From NCBI GenBank assembly GCA_044225795.1, contig JBGAIF010000004.1:124001-188000 (forward strand): 64,000 nt of DNA, read 5' to 3'. A program made the position numbers and the translations under genes. Positions 25,656 to 34,255 of this stretch are shown one piece after another (the stretch's first letter is position 1; every line of letters starts with the position of its first letter). The notes below the pieces were generated by a model. The model was given only the letters and a program-made list of their open reading frames with translations. It did no database searches and was not told the DNA's origin. This DNA is from Nemorincola sp044225795. GTDB lineage: Bacteria > Bacteroidota > Bacteroidia > Chitinophagales > Chitinophagaceae.

Positions 25656-26537
25656 TTACCGCCCTCTGTATTTCGAAGCATTGTATTTTTCCGCACCTTT
25701 ATCAACAAAACGTTGGTTGACGGTCTTCCAAGTCACCTCGTCTACAAAAAGAACCTTAACCCCACTATCATATCGATGGTTCACGTAAGAGTTATTTACG
25801 ACTTCAGTCGGCAATATAGATACACGGGAACTTGCCGCTGAAAAGTCGTGATAGACCAACGCTAAGTAGCGCCCTAAATAAAATAACTCCGGGTTACTCG
25901 GCTCAAAATTTGGGTTGACAAATGTAGCTGAAGTAATATCCAGTTTATCGGCAGTGACGAGGATATATGGGTACGGTAGAATTACTTTTAAGTCTGTGAT
26001 TTCCTTAAGTGTCTTTCCTGCGGCGCTTAGCAGAGTTGTTGTCAATGCTTGATCAAACCGAGGATCAATAACGCTTTCATAATGCAGAAATCTCTGCTGA
26101 ATGCATATCCTCCAAAGGACAGAATAAATAAAAAGGTTAAACACGTTTGGACTGGCCTTTTTGCTCTCCTTCAAAATAATATCCTTTGTTACTTGCGTTA
26201 CTGTGAATTGTGACGCATATCTTTCTTCCCTCATCTTCACATTCAGTTCAGGACAGATTTCACTTTCCAACAGTGCAAAAAACTCCTCACAGACAGAACA
26301 TAAGATGTGATCGGCAACATGAGGATTAGGCACAATCTCTGTATCAGCTGTCTTCGCCGCCCGGCCCGCCGCCTTACGTATTTCTGCGTGTTCGACATCT
26401 ATACTGTATGCTACATAATCTTCCCGTCCACCAATAGTATGTTTAAGCAAACAATTCGGTGTCAAATGTGATCCTTTGGCGTTCGCATTTCTCACCTGAC
26501 ATAGTAAGCAGTAAGAATCGGGCGATCTTTTTATCAT
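25656..26537 (-). CDS. HNH-like zinc-finger protein
   Basis: From ATG 26537 the protein has 293 residues; an in-frame GTG at 26573 would add 12. The N-terminus has CLLC (10-13), SHLTPNCLL (23-31) and, after about 50 residues, HILCSVCEEFFALLE. Paired CxxC motifs around a SHxxP...L segment are typical of a diverged HNH/zinc-finger family frequent in defence islands. The C-terminal two thirds are unassigned. It is convergent with the PD-(D/E)XK gene and lies downstream of the IS21 genes on the same strand, so IS transcription may read into it. A perfect 14-bp palindrome AGTGTTGCAACACT (26561-26574) sits just upstream. Confidence 0.65.
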   Translation of the reverse strand: MIKRSPDSYCLLCQVRNANAKGSHLTPNCLLKHTIGGREDYVAYSIDVEHAEIRKAAGRAAKTADTEIVPNPHVADHILCSVCEEFFALLESEICPELNVKMREERYASQFTVTQVTKDIILKESKKASPNVFNLFIYSVLWRICIQQRFLHYESVIDPRFDQALTTTLLSAAGKTLKEITDLKVILPYPYILVTADKLDITSATFVNPNFEPSNPELFYLGRYLALVYHDFSAASSRVSILPTEVVNNSYVNHRYDSGVKVLFVDEVTWKTVNQRFVDKGAEKYNASKYRGR

Positions 26538-26608
26538 GGTAACGATTTCGTGGCTGCAATAGTGTTGCAACACTAAAATACGCCATAAAAATTACACTAA
26601 GGTATGCC

Positions 26609-27340
26609 TCACTTATGCTTCGCTTTTCTACGCATAGACTCCCCAGCGAGTTCCACCCGATGCGACTGATGAATTATTCTGTCAAGTATAGCATCGGCGA
26701 GCGTTTTATCGCCTATTACGTCATACCACTTACTTACCGGCAGTTGGGATGTAACTATTAATGACCCTTTACCGTGACGATCCTCAATTATCTCCATGAG
26801 CATAGCCCTGCCAGGCGCATCAAATGGTTGAATGCCGAAGTCATCAAGTATTAACAGATTCTGTTTTTCAATTTTGGCTATCTCCTTGATGTAGGAACCA
26901 TCAGCTTTGGCAATCTTCAATTTGCTTATCAGCTTTGGCGTGCTGTGGTAAATAACCTTGTATCCCAGGCAGCATGCCTGATGACCAATGGCGGTACCAA
27001 TATAGCTTTTGCCGATGCCAGTACTGCCTGTTATCAGAATATTCTCATTCTTGTTTATGAATGAGCAATCGGCGAACCGCATCACCTGATTCCTATCAAT
27101 GTTACGCTCGTTGTCGAACTGAATTTCCTCCACTGAGGCCTTGTATCTGAACTTAGCATTTTTTACCTGTCGCTCAATACTACGATTCTTTCTATCGTCC
27201 CACTCCGCATTTATCAAGCTGGAGATCATTTCATCCGGAGTATAGTTTTCAGTCTTGCCTGATTCCAGACTTGTCTTAAAGGCCCGGTGCATACCAAAGA
27301 GGCCCATTTTTCTCATTTTGTCTAACGATGCTTCGTTCAT
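26609..27340 (-). CDS. istB: IS21 helper ATPase IstB
   Basis: From ATG 27340 the protein has 243 residues; an upstream GTG (27382) inside the end of istA is the other possible start. It has the DnaC-like AAA+ core: Walker A TGSTGIGKSYIG, Walker B NLLILDDFG, and the family segments NEASLDKMRKMGLFGMHRAF and IIHQSHRVELAGESMRRK. IstB loads onto target DNA and regulates the IstA transposase. It appears complete, so the element may be active. Confidence 0.93.
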   Translation of the reverse strand: MNEASLDKMRKMGLFGMHRAFKTSLESGKTENYTPDEMISSLINAEWDDRKNRSIERQVKNAKFRYKASVEEIQFDNERNIDRNQVMRFADCSFINKNENILITGSTGIGKSYIGTAIGHQACCLGYKVIYHSTPKLISKLKIAKADGSYIKEIAKIEKQNLLILDDFGIQPFDAPGRAMLMEIIEDRHGKGSLIVTSQLPVSKWYDVIGDKTLADAILDRIIHQSHRVELAGESMRRKAKHK

Positions 27341-27365
27341 TTGCTGTGTTTTACGGTGTTGGCTA

Positions 27366-28895
27366 TTATTTGTAGTAATCACTTCCTCTAATATTATCGT
27401 GCTGTGGCATAGCGGTTTCCGGTATCAATCCCTCATCATCGACTATGTCAAGGCCGCTGTTTAGTATTTTCTTAATCGTTACGTAGTCGTAGATGCCAAA
27501 GCTTAGACCACGCTGGCAGGCTCTTGTCAGGCGATCATTTCCGTATTTCCTTGCGAGGTTTAATATACCGAGGCATACCTTTTGCGATTTTTCGGGGTGA
27601 TGCTTTTGGGTAAGGATTCTGGCAACATAGGTTCGAACGTCTTTATGGATATTGCCTGCTGCAACTAAAAGCTTATCAGGCTCAAGCTCAGCGACAAAAC
27701 GATGCGCTGGTGGTAAATGCTCCTTATCTGTTGTGTACTTGAAAGGACTTTGGAGCCGTTTATGTATCGCTACGCGTACATAATTGCAATATATCTCTAC
27801 CTTGTAGTTAGTAAACATTAGCTTTACTCGTTTGCCGATATGCTCATAAGGAACACTGTAGTAATGACGATCCAGGCTCAGAGCTACATGCCCATTTTTG
27901 TCGACGGTTGCATAAAGCTGCTTTTTAAACTCATACCGCATATGCGGCAAAGGAAGTAGAATGGACTTCTCTGTATTTTCGTAATACTGCCGCCTGCTAT
28001 AATCCCTTCCGGTGATGATTTGGTTATTGTGTTCATCTAAGGGCAAAAGGATGGCTTCGTTCAGGCTCTCAATGCTGTTAAACACGCAATCTCGCAATTT
28101 CGCATAGATACGGGTATAAACAATTTTGATGGTATTCTCAACTATAGCTTTGTCAGTAGGCCGGTACGCGCGGGCTGGTAGTATTGTCGTGTTGTAGTGC
28201 TCAGCAAAGTCGGCAAATGTTTCATTTATTGTGGGTTCATACTTGTCGCTCTTTGTAACTGCCGAGCGCAAATTATCCGGGACAATTGCAGCCGGTACGC
28301 CCTGAAAAAAATGCAATGCGTTTTCACACGCCGGGATAAAATCTTCTTTCCTTTGGGTCATTGTTGCTTCCACATAAGTTAGCTGGCTGGCCCCAAGAAC
28401 GGCAACAAATACCTCAACAGGCTTGTCTTTGCCCGTTTCTTTATCCTTGATCGTAAGCTTCTCCCCAGCAAAATCGATAAACACCTTATCGCCAGCCTTA
28501 TGGTTCTGCCGCATTATAGGTGTCTTAGTTGCTTTCCATTGTGAGAAATGGAATCGGAACTGGCTTTTGCCCACTCCATCGGGATATTTCTTCTTGTACT
28601 CCTCCCACAGCAGCATTTTTGTAACACCTTTACGCTTTAGCTCCCGATCGATTTCTGGAAAGAGGTTGTATAGTATCTGCAACTTCTCACTCTGTACAGT
28701 CTCAAATGCCTTTTTAAAAAGCTCCTCCAGCGCATGGTCTGGTAGCTGAAGTGCATCAGCAATACTTAATTTACTTTCCTTGAAATCGGTAATAATACTT
28801 TTCAGTGTAGTCCTGTGAATGCCTGTCTGGACAATAATTTCAGACATGGTTTGGTTCTGCGCGTATAAGCGTAAAATGTGTCTGATATTAAGCAT
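27366..28895 (-). CDS. istA: IS21 transposase IstA
   Basis: A 509-residue transposase with an N-terminal HTH (IRHILRLYAQNQTMSEIIVQTGIHRTTLKSII), a DDE integrase core (DKVFIDFAGEKL for the first Asp, VPDNLRSAV for the second, then the Glu region PTDKAIVENTIKIVYTRI) and a C-terminal Mu-type beta barrel. No frameshift or stop is seen. It reads toward istB and the HNH-like gene. Confidence 0.94.
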   Translation of the reverse strand: MLNIRHILRLYAQNQTMSEIIVQTGIHRTTLKSIITDFKESKLSIADALQLPDHALEELFKKAFETVQSEKLQILYNLFPEIDRELKRKGVTKMLLWEEYKKKYPDGVGKSQFRFHFSQWKATKTPIMRQNHKAGDKVFIDFAGEKLTIKDKETGKDKPVEVFVAVLGASQLTYVEATMTQRKEDFIPACENALHFFQGVPAAIVPDNLRSAVTKSDKYEPTINETFADFAEHYNTTILPARAYRPTDKAIVENTIKIVYTRIYAKLRDCVFNSIESLNEAILLPLDEHNNQIITGRDYSRRQYYENTEKSILLPLPHMRYEFKKQLYATVDKNGHVALSLDRHYYSVPYEHIGKRVKLMFTNYKVEIYCNYVRVAIHKRLQSPFKYTTDKEHLPPAHRFVAELEPDKLLVAAGNIHKDVRTYVARILTQKHHPEKSQKVCLGILNLARKYGNDRLTRACQRGLSFGIYDYVTIKKILNSGLDIVDDEGLIPETAMPQHDNIRGSDYYK

Positions 28896-28987
28896 GGTAA
28901 TTTGTGAAGGCGCAAAGGTCGTTATCGTCTATTATGCCTGCGTTATCGCAAGAAGAACTATTTCTTATTTCTAAACCAAACGTCAGT

Positions 28988-30496
28988 TTATATATAGTAC
29001 TTAAATGCTAATGGAGGTACATTAATCTCCATGCTGGCTGTCAATATCTCTCCAATCTTGTCAGCGAATCTCAAAGTAACAGGAAGACCATCTCCATAAA
29101 TACAGGCATTGTAGTTCAACTTCGTTAGAGCAAGAATGTCCTTTAGGACTTGAACTATATCACCTTCTCCCTTGCTTATCTCGATGAAAATAGGATTCGG
29201 CACCTCTGAAGAAAGAGCCGTCTGAATTTTGGGAACATATCCCAATGTCCATAGGAATGCTTTCTTATCATCCATCACGTATGCATTGCCTCTAAGAATG
29301 GGGAAATCACCTTCTGTTTTAAACAGTTTCATAGGTTTTGTTGCTGTAATGGTGACCCCAACCAAGTTTGTTCCAGTCGGTGTAACGGACAAAAATGCTT
29401 CCCACTCTTGTTTATTAAAGTGGGTCTTAGCATGAATGAACACCTCTTTAGGATACCTTCCATTCTGTTTTTTATATGACTCCAAAGCTTGCGTCAAAAG
29501 AGCCTTTGCTTCCTTTGGCTTCAAGTGAAAATCTCCCTTCTCAGGATTGTACCAAGGGCCTACCTCTCCTCTAAAGACCGTACCTTCGCCATTATCAAGA
29601 AACATTTGAGCAGCACAGCAGGCATTTTGAGGGTTCTTACTCTTCTCAAGCTGCTTGTATATTAGCCCTAAGTAACAAACTCCATCTCTAATATCCGCCA
29701 GTTTCCAAGGCTTGCCACCAGCTTTATAATATACAGCCGTAGAAATAGTCCACGCCAGGTGGCCTTCAATTTTTGCAAAGTTTCTTACTGGCTGGTCAAA
29801 TTTATTTTTGTAATCTCTCCATGCCAGGGTACTCTCCCTAAATATTTGTGTGCATACGGTATGTGGGAGTAGGCGAGCTTTGAGCTGGTCATGAAACTGA
29901 GCATCGTGTTTGTATACTTCTGCCATGTCATTATCTTCTTGGAACAGTGATGGAGCTTTCATAAACTTCTTAGCAGTAGATTTTGAAAACTGGTGTTTAG
30001 TTTGCACCATTGCCGTTGGCACTCTCGAATTAGGCCGGCAAAATTTGTAAATTTCGTCAGGTACTATCACAAACCAAATATCAACTGTGTCTTCTAGGTT
30101 CCTAATAGATGTGATTATTTGTTTAATGAATAGGCTCACCAAGTCATATGTCCTTTTATAGGTATTGTCATTGTATAACAATTTGCCTATTTCTGATTCG
30201 GTCACTTCCTTGAAAAGTATATTGTTTGGCTCCCATTTACAGTTAAAGATTGTCTCAAAGCCGGGGAACATGGGTCTTGTAATATTGTTCCCATTATAAA
30301 TCGGCTTTTGGATATGGGCAAGATAGTTTTTAAATATGTCTAAGCCTTTTTGGGTGGCTATTACACCACTTCTGATACCATATATCTTTGGTGTTTCAAG
30401 CGGGCCAAACAAGCTAAGACCATCCCGCACATCTGTACACCTTTGTTGATGAGCACAAAGTATATTTGGCTCGTCTATGTAAATCAAATCTTTCAT
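28988..30496 (-). CDS. Short prokaryotic Argonaute (MID-PIWI) of a SPARTA system
   Basis: A 502-residue short pAgo, only MID and PIWI, without N and PAZ domains. Length and gene order match characterised SPARTA Argonautes of Bacteroidota (Crenotalea, about 507). PIWI-side blocks include YPKEVFIHAKTHFNKQEWEAF, FLWTLGYVPKIQT and IYGDGLPVTLRFADKIG; the catalytic DEDX tetrad is not evident, as usual for short pAgos, which bind but do not cut. It takes an RNA guide, recognises complementary single-stranded DNA and activates the partner TIR domain. The gene starts 6 bp after the TIR-APAZ stop, so both are in one operon. Confidence 0.9.
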   Translation of the reverse strand: MKDLIYIDEPNILCAHQQRCTDVRDGLSLFGPLETPKIYGIRSGVIATQKGLDIFKNYLAHIQKPIYNGNNITRPMFPGFETIFNCKWEPNNILFKEVTESEIGKLLYNDNTYKRTYDLVSLFIKQIITSIRNLEDTVDIWFVIVPDEIYKFCRPNSRVPTAMVQTKHQFSKSTAKKFMKAPSLFQEDNDMAEVYKHDAQFHDQLKARLLPHTVCTQIFRESTLAWRDYKNKFDQPVRNFAKIEGHLAWTISTAVYYKAGGKPWKLADIRDGVCYLGLIYKQLEKSKNPQNACCAAQMFLDNGEGTVFRGEVGPWYNPEKGDFHLKPKEAKALLTQALESYKKQNGRYPKEVFIHAKTHFNKQEWEAFLSVTPTGTNLVGVTITATKPMKLFKTEGDFPILRGNAYVMDDKKAFLWTLGYVPKIQTALSSEVPNPIFIEISKGEGDIVQVLKDILALTKLNYNACIYGDGLPVTLRFADKIGEILTASMEINVPPLAFKYYI

Positions 30497-30502
30497 GGTT
30501 CC

Positions 30503-31858
30503 TTAATCTAATTGTGGATTCTGTTCTTGATTATCATCTTCTAAATCATCCATACCAAACAACTCATCAATTTCTGCCTCCTCAGTCAATGATTCATTAG
30601 TTGGGATATTGTAACTGATTTTACTGTTGAACTCCATTGATGTGTTGGCCGTTACTATATTTTCACTTGCACCTGCTTTTAAAAGGATTGATGTCTCATT
30701 ATCTGAAAGGTACTTTACGAAAGCAGTTAGCTTTGTCCTCCAATCATCATTCCACCAATTTCGTCCTTGTCTTCTCCTTGCCGCGTGTTGAATTTTGTCA
30801 GATTCAATAAGAGTAGCTCCATCAGACGTAAAGAATATATGTGAGGAAACCATGACAACAGGGTAAGGATAAAGTTTGGATGCTAATGAAATCCCGTAGT
30901 GCCAGTTCTTTTCTTTCTGTTTTCCAACCATTTGAACCTTATCAAACTTATCCTTGTCTAACTGGTCTTTTTTAAACCAGTATCCAATTTTATTTGACAG
31001 TTCGTACTCATTCAATCCCTTACTTTTTATCGTCTTCTCAATAGCTTTGTTAGTAAGCTGAACTATTAGCCTACGAGCTTCCCAATCAGGTATCACTTCG
31101 GATTGAAACCCCTCTGCAAGAATGTCCTTAGTGGATAAATTGATACTGTCTTTAGAATCATATGAAACAAGGCCGGGGAATAGATTAACAAAGTCTTGTG
31201 CACCGGCAAAGGTACAGACGTAGTCTTTGTACCGAATAGCTGGGAAAGGTAGACTTCTCATGTCAAAGTCAACTGGAATGTAACTACCGATATGGTGAAA
31301 CTTCAGTATTTGAGGAAAGTCTGTGATAGGAAACCAGTTTGATACATACCTCTCGTCCTTCTCAATCGGCTTCCTTCCTTCTAAAAAAATCTGTTGGTAT
31401 AAAGCTGCGCTCCTATTCTCATCTGGGGTTAATTTTGGGACACTTTGTTTTTCTAAAGCCACAATCAATTCTCTAAGGCCTTCAGCCCAAGAAGACTTGA
31501 AGTCAACGGCATTTAATCTAACTAACTCAATATTTATATCATCATAAGAGAGCTTAGAATCTATCGATAAGGGAATTATGAAAGTGTCATCTTGAAGCTG
31601 CTTTTTAACTTTTACAGCAACTGCTAACTCATTTAGTACTCCAGGTGCTTTATTCGATATTTCTGATTGAACTATGAGAAACTTTGCAGTATTTGACCTA
31701 ATCTCATGTTCAATGTTCTGCCAGAAATCAGTTCCTTTTGGAAGAGTAGATGTATCACACCAAACCTCATACCCAAGATTGGTTAGTTTAACATATAACC
31801 ATTTTGCGAACTCATTATCAGCAGGTGTCGCATGACTAATAAATAGCTTGTTTCTCAT
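30503..31858 (-). CDS. TIR-APAZ effector (NADase) of SPARTA
   Basis: A 451-residue protein. The N-terminal TIR domain (about 1-140) begins KLFISHATPADNEFAKWLYVKL and has WCD (33-35) and the presumed catalytic Glu77 in GVLNELAV. The rest is an APAZ domain that binds the short Argonaute. The C-terminus is a strongly acidic tail (EEAEIDELFGMDDLEDDNQ), a feature reported to block the guide/target channel before activation. Family knowledge: upon target recognition the heterodimers oligomerise and the TIR domain depletes NAD+, killing the cell. Size equals that of the Crenotalea protein (about 450). The pair is AT-rich compared with the island backbone, in line with cargo status. Confidence 0.92.
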   Translation of the reverse strand: MRNKLFISHATPADNEFAKWLYVKLTNLGYEVWCDTSTLPKGTDFWQNIEHEIRSNTAKFLIVQSEISNKAPGVLNELAVAVKVKKQLQDDTFIIPLSIDSKLSYDDINIELVRLNAVDFKSSWAEGLRELIVALEKQSVPKLTPDENRSAALYQQIFLEGRKPIEKDERYVSNWFPITDFPQILKFHHIGSYIPVDFDMRSLPFPAIRYKDYVCTFAGAQDFVNLFPGLVSYDSKDSINLSTKDILAEGFQSEVIPDWEARRLIVQLTNKAIEKTIKSKGLNEYELSNKIGYWFKKDQLDKDKFDKVQMVGKQKEKNWHYGISLASKLYPYPVVMVSSHIFFTSDGATLIESDKIQHAARRRQGRNWWNDDWRTKLTAFVKYLSDNETSILLKAGASENIVTANTSMEFNSKISYNIPTNESLTEEAEIDELFGMDDLEDDNQEQNPQLD

Positions 31859-32152
31859 AATGTCGGTCAGTTGTCTTCACATTTCAAGATGTTAAGATTG
31901 TAAATATATCACTTACTGCTTAGAATGTATGCTTATACAATAGTTATAACGTTCTGTTAGCACAATGGGGACAAATGATATTCAAGGCAAATTTTTTCTC
32001 CCAAAAATTCAGATCCATTCTTTTTATCCCTCGGGGTATAGATATATTCGGGGAGGGTACCCCCGTCTTGAAGCCCCGGCTGAATGTGGAGGTTGGAGGG
32101 CTACGCCCCTATCCTCAATTCAATCATTGTTAATCACTAAATCATTCAACAC
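31859..32152. other. Divergent intergenic region, SPARTA and right backbone
   Basis: About 290 bp without a gene. On the minus strand TATATTTA (31909-31902) is one base off the TAnnTTTG box and could drive SPARTA from about 45 bp upstream of its ATG. Near 32051-32067 CGGGG/CCCCG form a small hairpin before the rightward gene. No other structure stands out. Confidence 0.45.
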
Positions 32153-32536
32153 ATGGTAACAGTAACAGGATTTAACCTTCGCCAGCAAAAAGAAGGAGAG
32201 CAAAGGCATTACATCACCCTTGACTTGGAGGGAGATATTGAAATGGTGCAATCGCAGAACACAGGCCGTTTCTATGCAACGGTACGTCGGTGTACAGTCA
32301 GCAGCACCTTTGACCAGCTAACGGCGGAGCGTATGGTTGGCCGCCAAATGCCAGGCAGCATTGAACGTGTCCATTGCGACCCATATGATTTCACTATCGA
32401 GCAAACCGGTGAAGTTATCAAGGTAGGCTATCGTTGGGACTATCTGCCGGAGAAGGCTATGCGTATGCATACTATCAAAGCAAAAGCAGAAAACCAACAG
32501 TCGGAGCAAACTGAGGTTGGAGCAGCGAAAGAGTAG
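32153..32536 (+). CDS. Hypothetical protein of the right backbone module
   Basis: A 127-residue protein, beta-rich (VTVTGFNLRQQKEGEQRHYITLDLEGDIEMVQS), containing ATVRRCTVSSTFDQLTAERMVGRQMPGSIERV, with a low-complexity Lys/Glu/Ala tail. It begins the rightward backbone block, followed after the inverted FRG gene by the RecA-like ATPase and DUF3871. Its neighbours point to DNA recombination or replication of the element; no family recognised. Confidence 0.7.
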   Translation: MVTVTGFNLRQQKEGEQRHYITLDLEGDIEMVQSQNTGRFYATVRRCTVSSTFDQLTAERMVGRQMPGSIERVHCDPYDFTIEQTGEVIKVGYRWDYLPEKAMRMHTIKAKAENQQSEQTEVGAAKE

Positions 32537-32577
32537 AATGGGCATTCATGCAGGGGCAGTGTAATAGCTGCCCCTTA

Positions 32578-33366
32578 TCATGCTCTTGGAGGAAGATGAC
32601 AATGGCTGGTACCTAAACCCACTTTCAAATCATACGTATAGCCATCAAGGTCTGGGAATACACTCTCATGCCTTATCCCTAAACGGTATAATCCATGCTG
32701 TATCTCACGAGCTGTCTTTGACGAAAAAGTGATTTTACGAATCTCATTAGCTCCATCATTTTCCAACAACGTTTGAAACTCTACTTTAGGGTCTGATTGA
32801 ATTGAGAATAGGCCAAACTGGCCTGTAATTCTCTTTGATACATGCGGTGGATATAGAATGCCAGTAACATCATTTGAGAACGGATCAGTAATCTTATCTA
32901 TGGGCAGATAATTACAAGTGTGAAAAGCGTATACTGCCCCGCCATTCGGATTACACGGGTCTATTGAGCCGTCCTGATTAACTGTGGGCTTTGTGGCAAA
33001 GTACAATGCTATCAATGGGCTTGAAGTCCAATCGAGCAAACGCGTGGGCAAGCCGTGATGTTGAGCAAGTGCCAACCACTCCCAATCATCTTTTGGTTTG
33101 TATCCTAATTCCGGAATTGCTCTTAACCTAAAGCGGTGTAATGATTCTTGCTCATAATCCGCTATCAATAGTCCGTTGAGCTTCTCTTCTTTAAGCCTAC
33201 CCAAAGAAGGTATCAGCAGATGATTCTTTGCATCACGCACGCCACGAAAAACCCAATGACCGCAATTAAAGTCTGAGTCCATTGCGGAGAATAGGTTTAC
33301 AATATCTGCAAACGACTTTACAAGCACCTTCTTTATGCGAGGTGCTACATTTTTCTTTTGAGCCAT
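32578..33366 (-). CDS. FRG-domain protein
   Basis: From ATG 33366 (MAQKKNVAPRIKKVLV) the protein has 262 residues; longer starts would run into the divergent ATPase gene. The FRG domain is clear: SDFNCGHWVFRGVRDAKN, then LAQHHGLPTRLLDWTSSPLIALYFA. FRG proteins have a fold related to ADP-ribosyltransferase-like enzymes by some predictions and often occur in defence or toxin loci; the reaction is unknown. It is the only minus-strand gene in the right backbone and splits it, so it looks like inserted cargo. Confidence 0.85.
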   Translation of the reverse strand: MAQKKNVAPRIKKVLVKSFADIVNLFSAMDSDFNCGHWVFRGVRDAKNHLLIPSLGRLKEEKLNGLLIADYEQESLHRFRLRAIPELGYKPKDDWEWLALAQHHGLPTRLLDWTSSPLIALYFATKPTVNQDGSIDPCNPNGGAVYAFHTCNYLPIDKITDPFSNDVTGILYPPHVSKRITGQFGLFSIQSDPKVEFQTLLENDGANEIRKITFSSKTAREIQHGLYRLGIRHESVFPDLDGYTYDLKVGLGTSHCHLPPRA

Positions 33367-33406
33367 ATTTATCATCGGCACATCCATATGCCACAAATGC
33401 AAATGT

Positions 33407-34252
33407 ATGCAACTACAACAAGCATCACGCAAAAAGGCCAAGATAAAGCTCGGCCTACAATCCCCGAGCGGCGGGGGTAAAACAATGTCCGCATTGCTCA
33501 TTGCCTACGGTCTATGCGGCAACTGGAACAAAATAGCCGTCATAGATACGGAGAATAACAGCGCAGACCTGTACGCACACCTCGGAGAGTATAAAACGCT
33601 GTCACTTGAACCACCATACACACCGGAACGATACATGGAGGGCATAGACATCTGCCTCGAAGCCGGTATGGAAGTGATAGTGGTGGATTCTACGAGCCAC
33701 GAATGGGACAATCTGCTGGACTACCATTCAAGCCTCGTGGGAAACAGCTTTACCAACTGGGCTAAGGTTACACCACGCCACGAGGCATTTGTAAACAAGA
33801 TACTGCAATCCAATGCCCATTTTATCTGCACAATACGCAGTAAACAGGAGTACGTGCTCTCCGAGAAGAACGGTAAGCAAGTCCCTGAAAAGGTGGGCAT
33901 GAAGGGTGTACAGCGAGATAACCTTGAGTACGAATTTACCTGCCTGCTGGAGCTGGATATGCATCACAGGGCAAAAGCATCGAAGGATAGGACGGGATTG
34001 TTCACAGGTAAGCCGGAGTTTGTCATCACTGCTGATACAGGCCGTGCAATAGCCGAATGGTGCAATCATGGTACTGAACCTGCACCGCCGATCACCTACG
34101 AGCAGCTACTGCTGAAAGTACGGAACTGCCCTTCTGTAAAGGATTTAAACAACCTCTACTACGGACATCCGCATTATCAACAGGCACTCGGGCATGAGTT
34201 CACAGCACGTAAGAATCAGCTAAACAACATTGTTAACCAACCAAACCATTAG
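33407..34252 (+). CDS. RecA-like ATPase, Sak4/AAA_24 type
   Basis: A 281-residue ATPase. Walker A is SPSGGGKTMSAL (about 19-30) and the Walker B-like strand is MEVIVVDSTSHEW near 93; KQEYVLSEKNGKQVPEKVGMKGVQRDNLEYEF is typical of phage RecA-like proteins with a single-strand annealing or recombination role. Its start lies 40 bp from the divergent FRG gene, and its stop is 3 bp before the DUF3871 gene. It probably serves replication or recombination of the element. Confidence 0.8.
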   Translation: MQLQQASRKKAKIKLGLQSPSGGGKTMSALLIAYGLCGNWNKIAVIDTENNSADLYAHLGEYKTLSLEPPYTPERYMEGIDICLEAGMEVIVVDSTSHEWDNLLDYHSSLVGNSFTNWAKVTPRHEAFVNKILQSNAHFICTIRSKQEYVLSEKNGKQVPEKVGMKGVQRDNLEYEFTCLLELDMHHRAKASKDRTGLFTGKPEFVITADTGRAIAEWCNHGTEPAPPITYEQLLLKVRNCPSVKDLNNLYYGHPHYQQALGHEFTARKNQLNNIVNQPNH

Positions 34253-34255
34253 TAA

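Larger units (their letters stand above)
26609..28895 (-). mobile_element. IS21-family insertion sequence (istA-istB)
   Basis: Both IS21 genes are intact and overlap in the usual way. The outer ends cannot be fixed: the likely limits lie between 26538 and 26608 on the left and 28896 and 28987 on the right. On the right GATAACG is repeated twice (as CGTTATC) and on the left ACACTAA is repeated twice, as expected of IS21 multiple end repeats, but I found no matching terminal inverted repeat or clear target duplication. It separates the first defence block from SPARTA. Confidence 0.85.
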
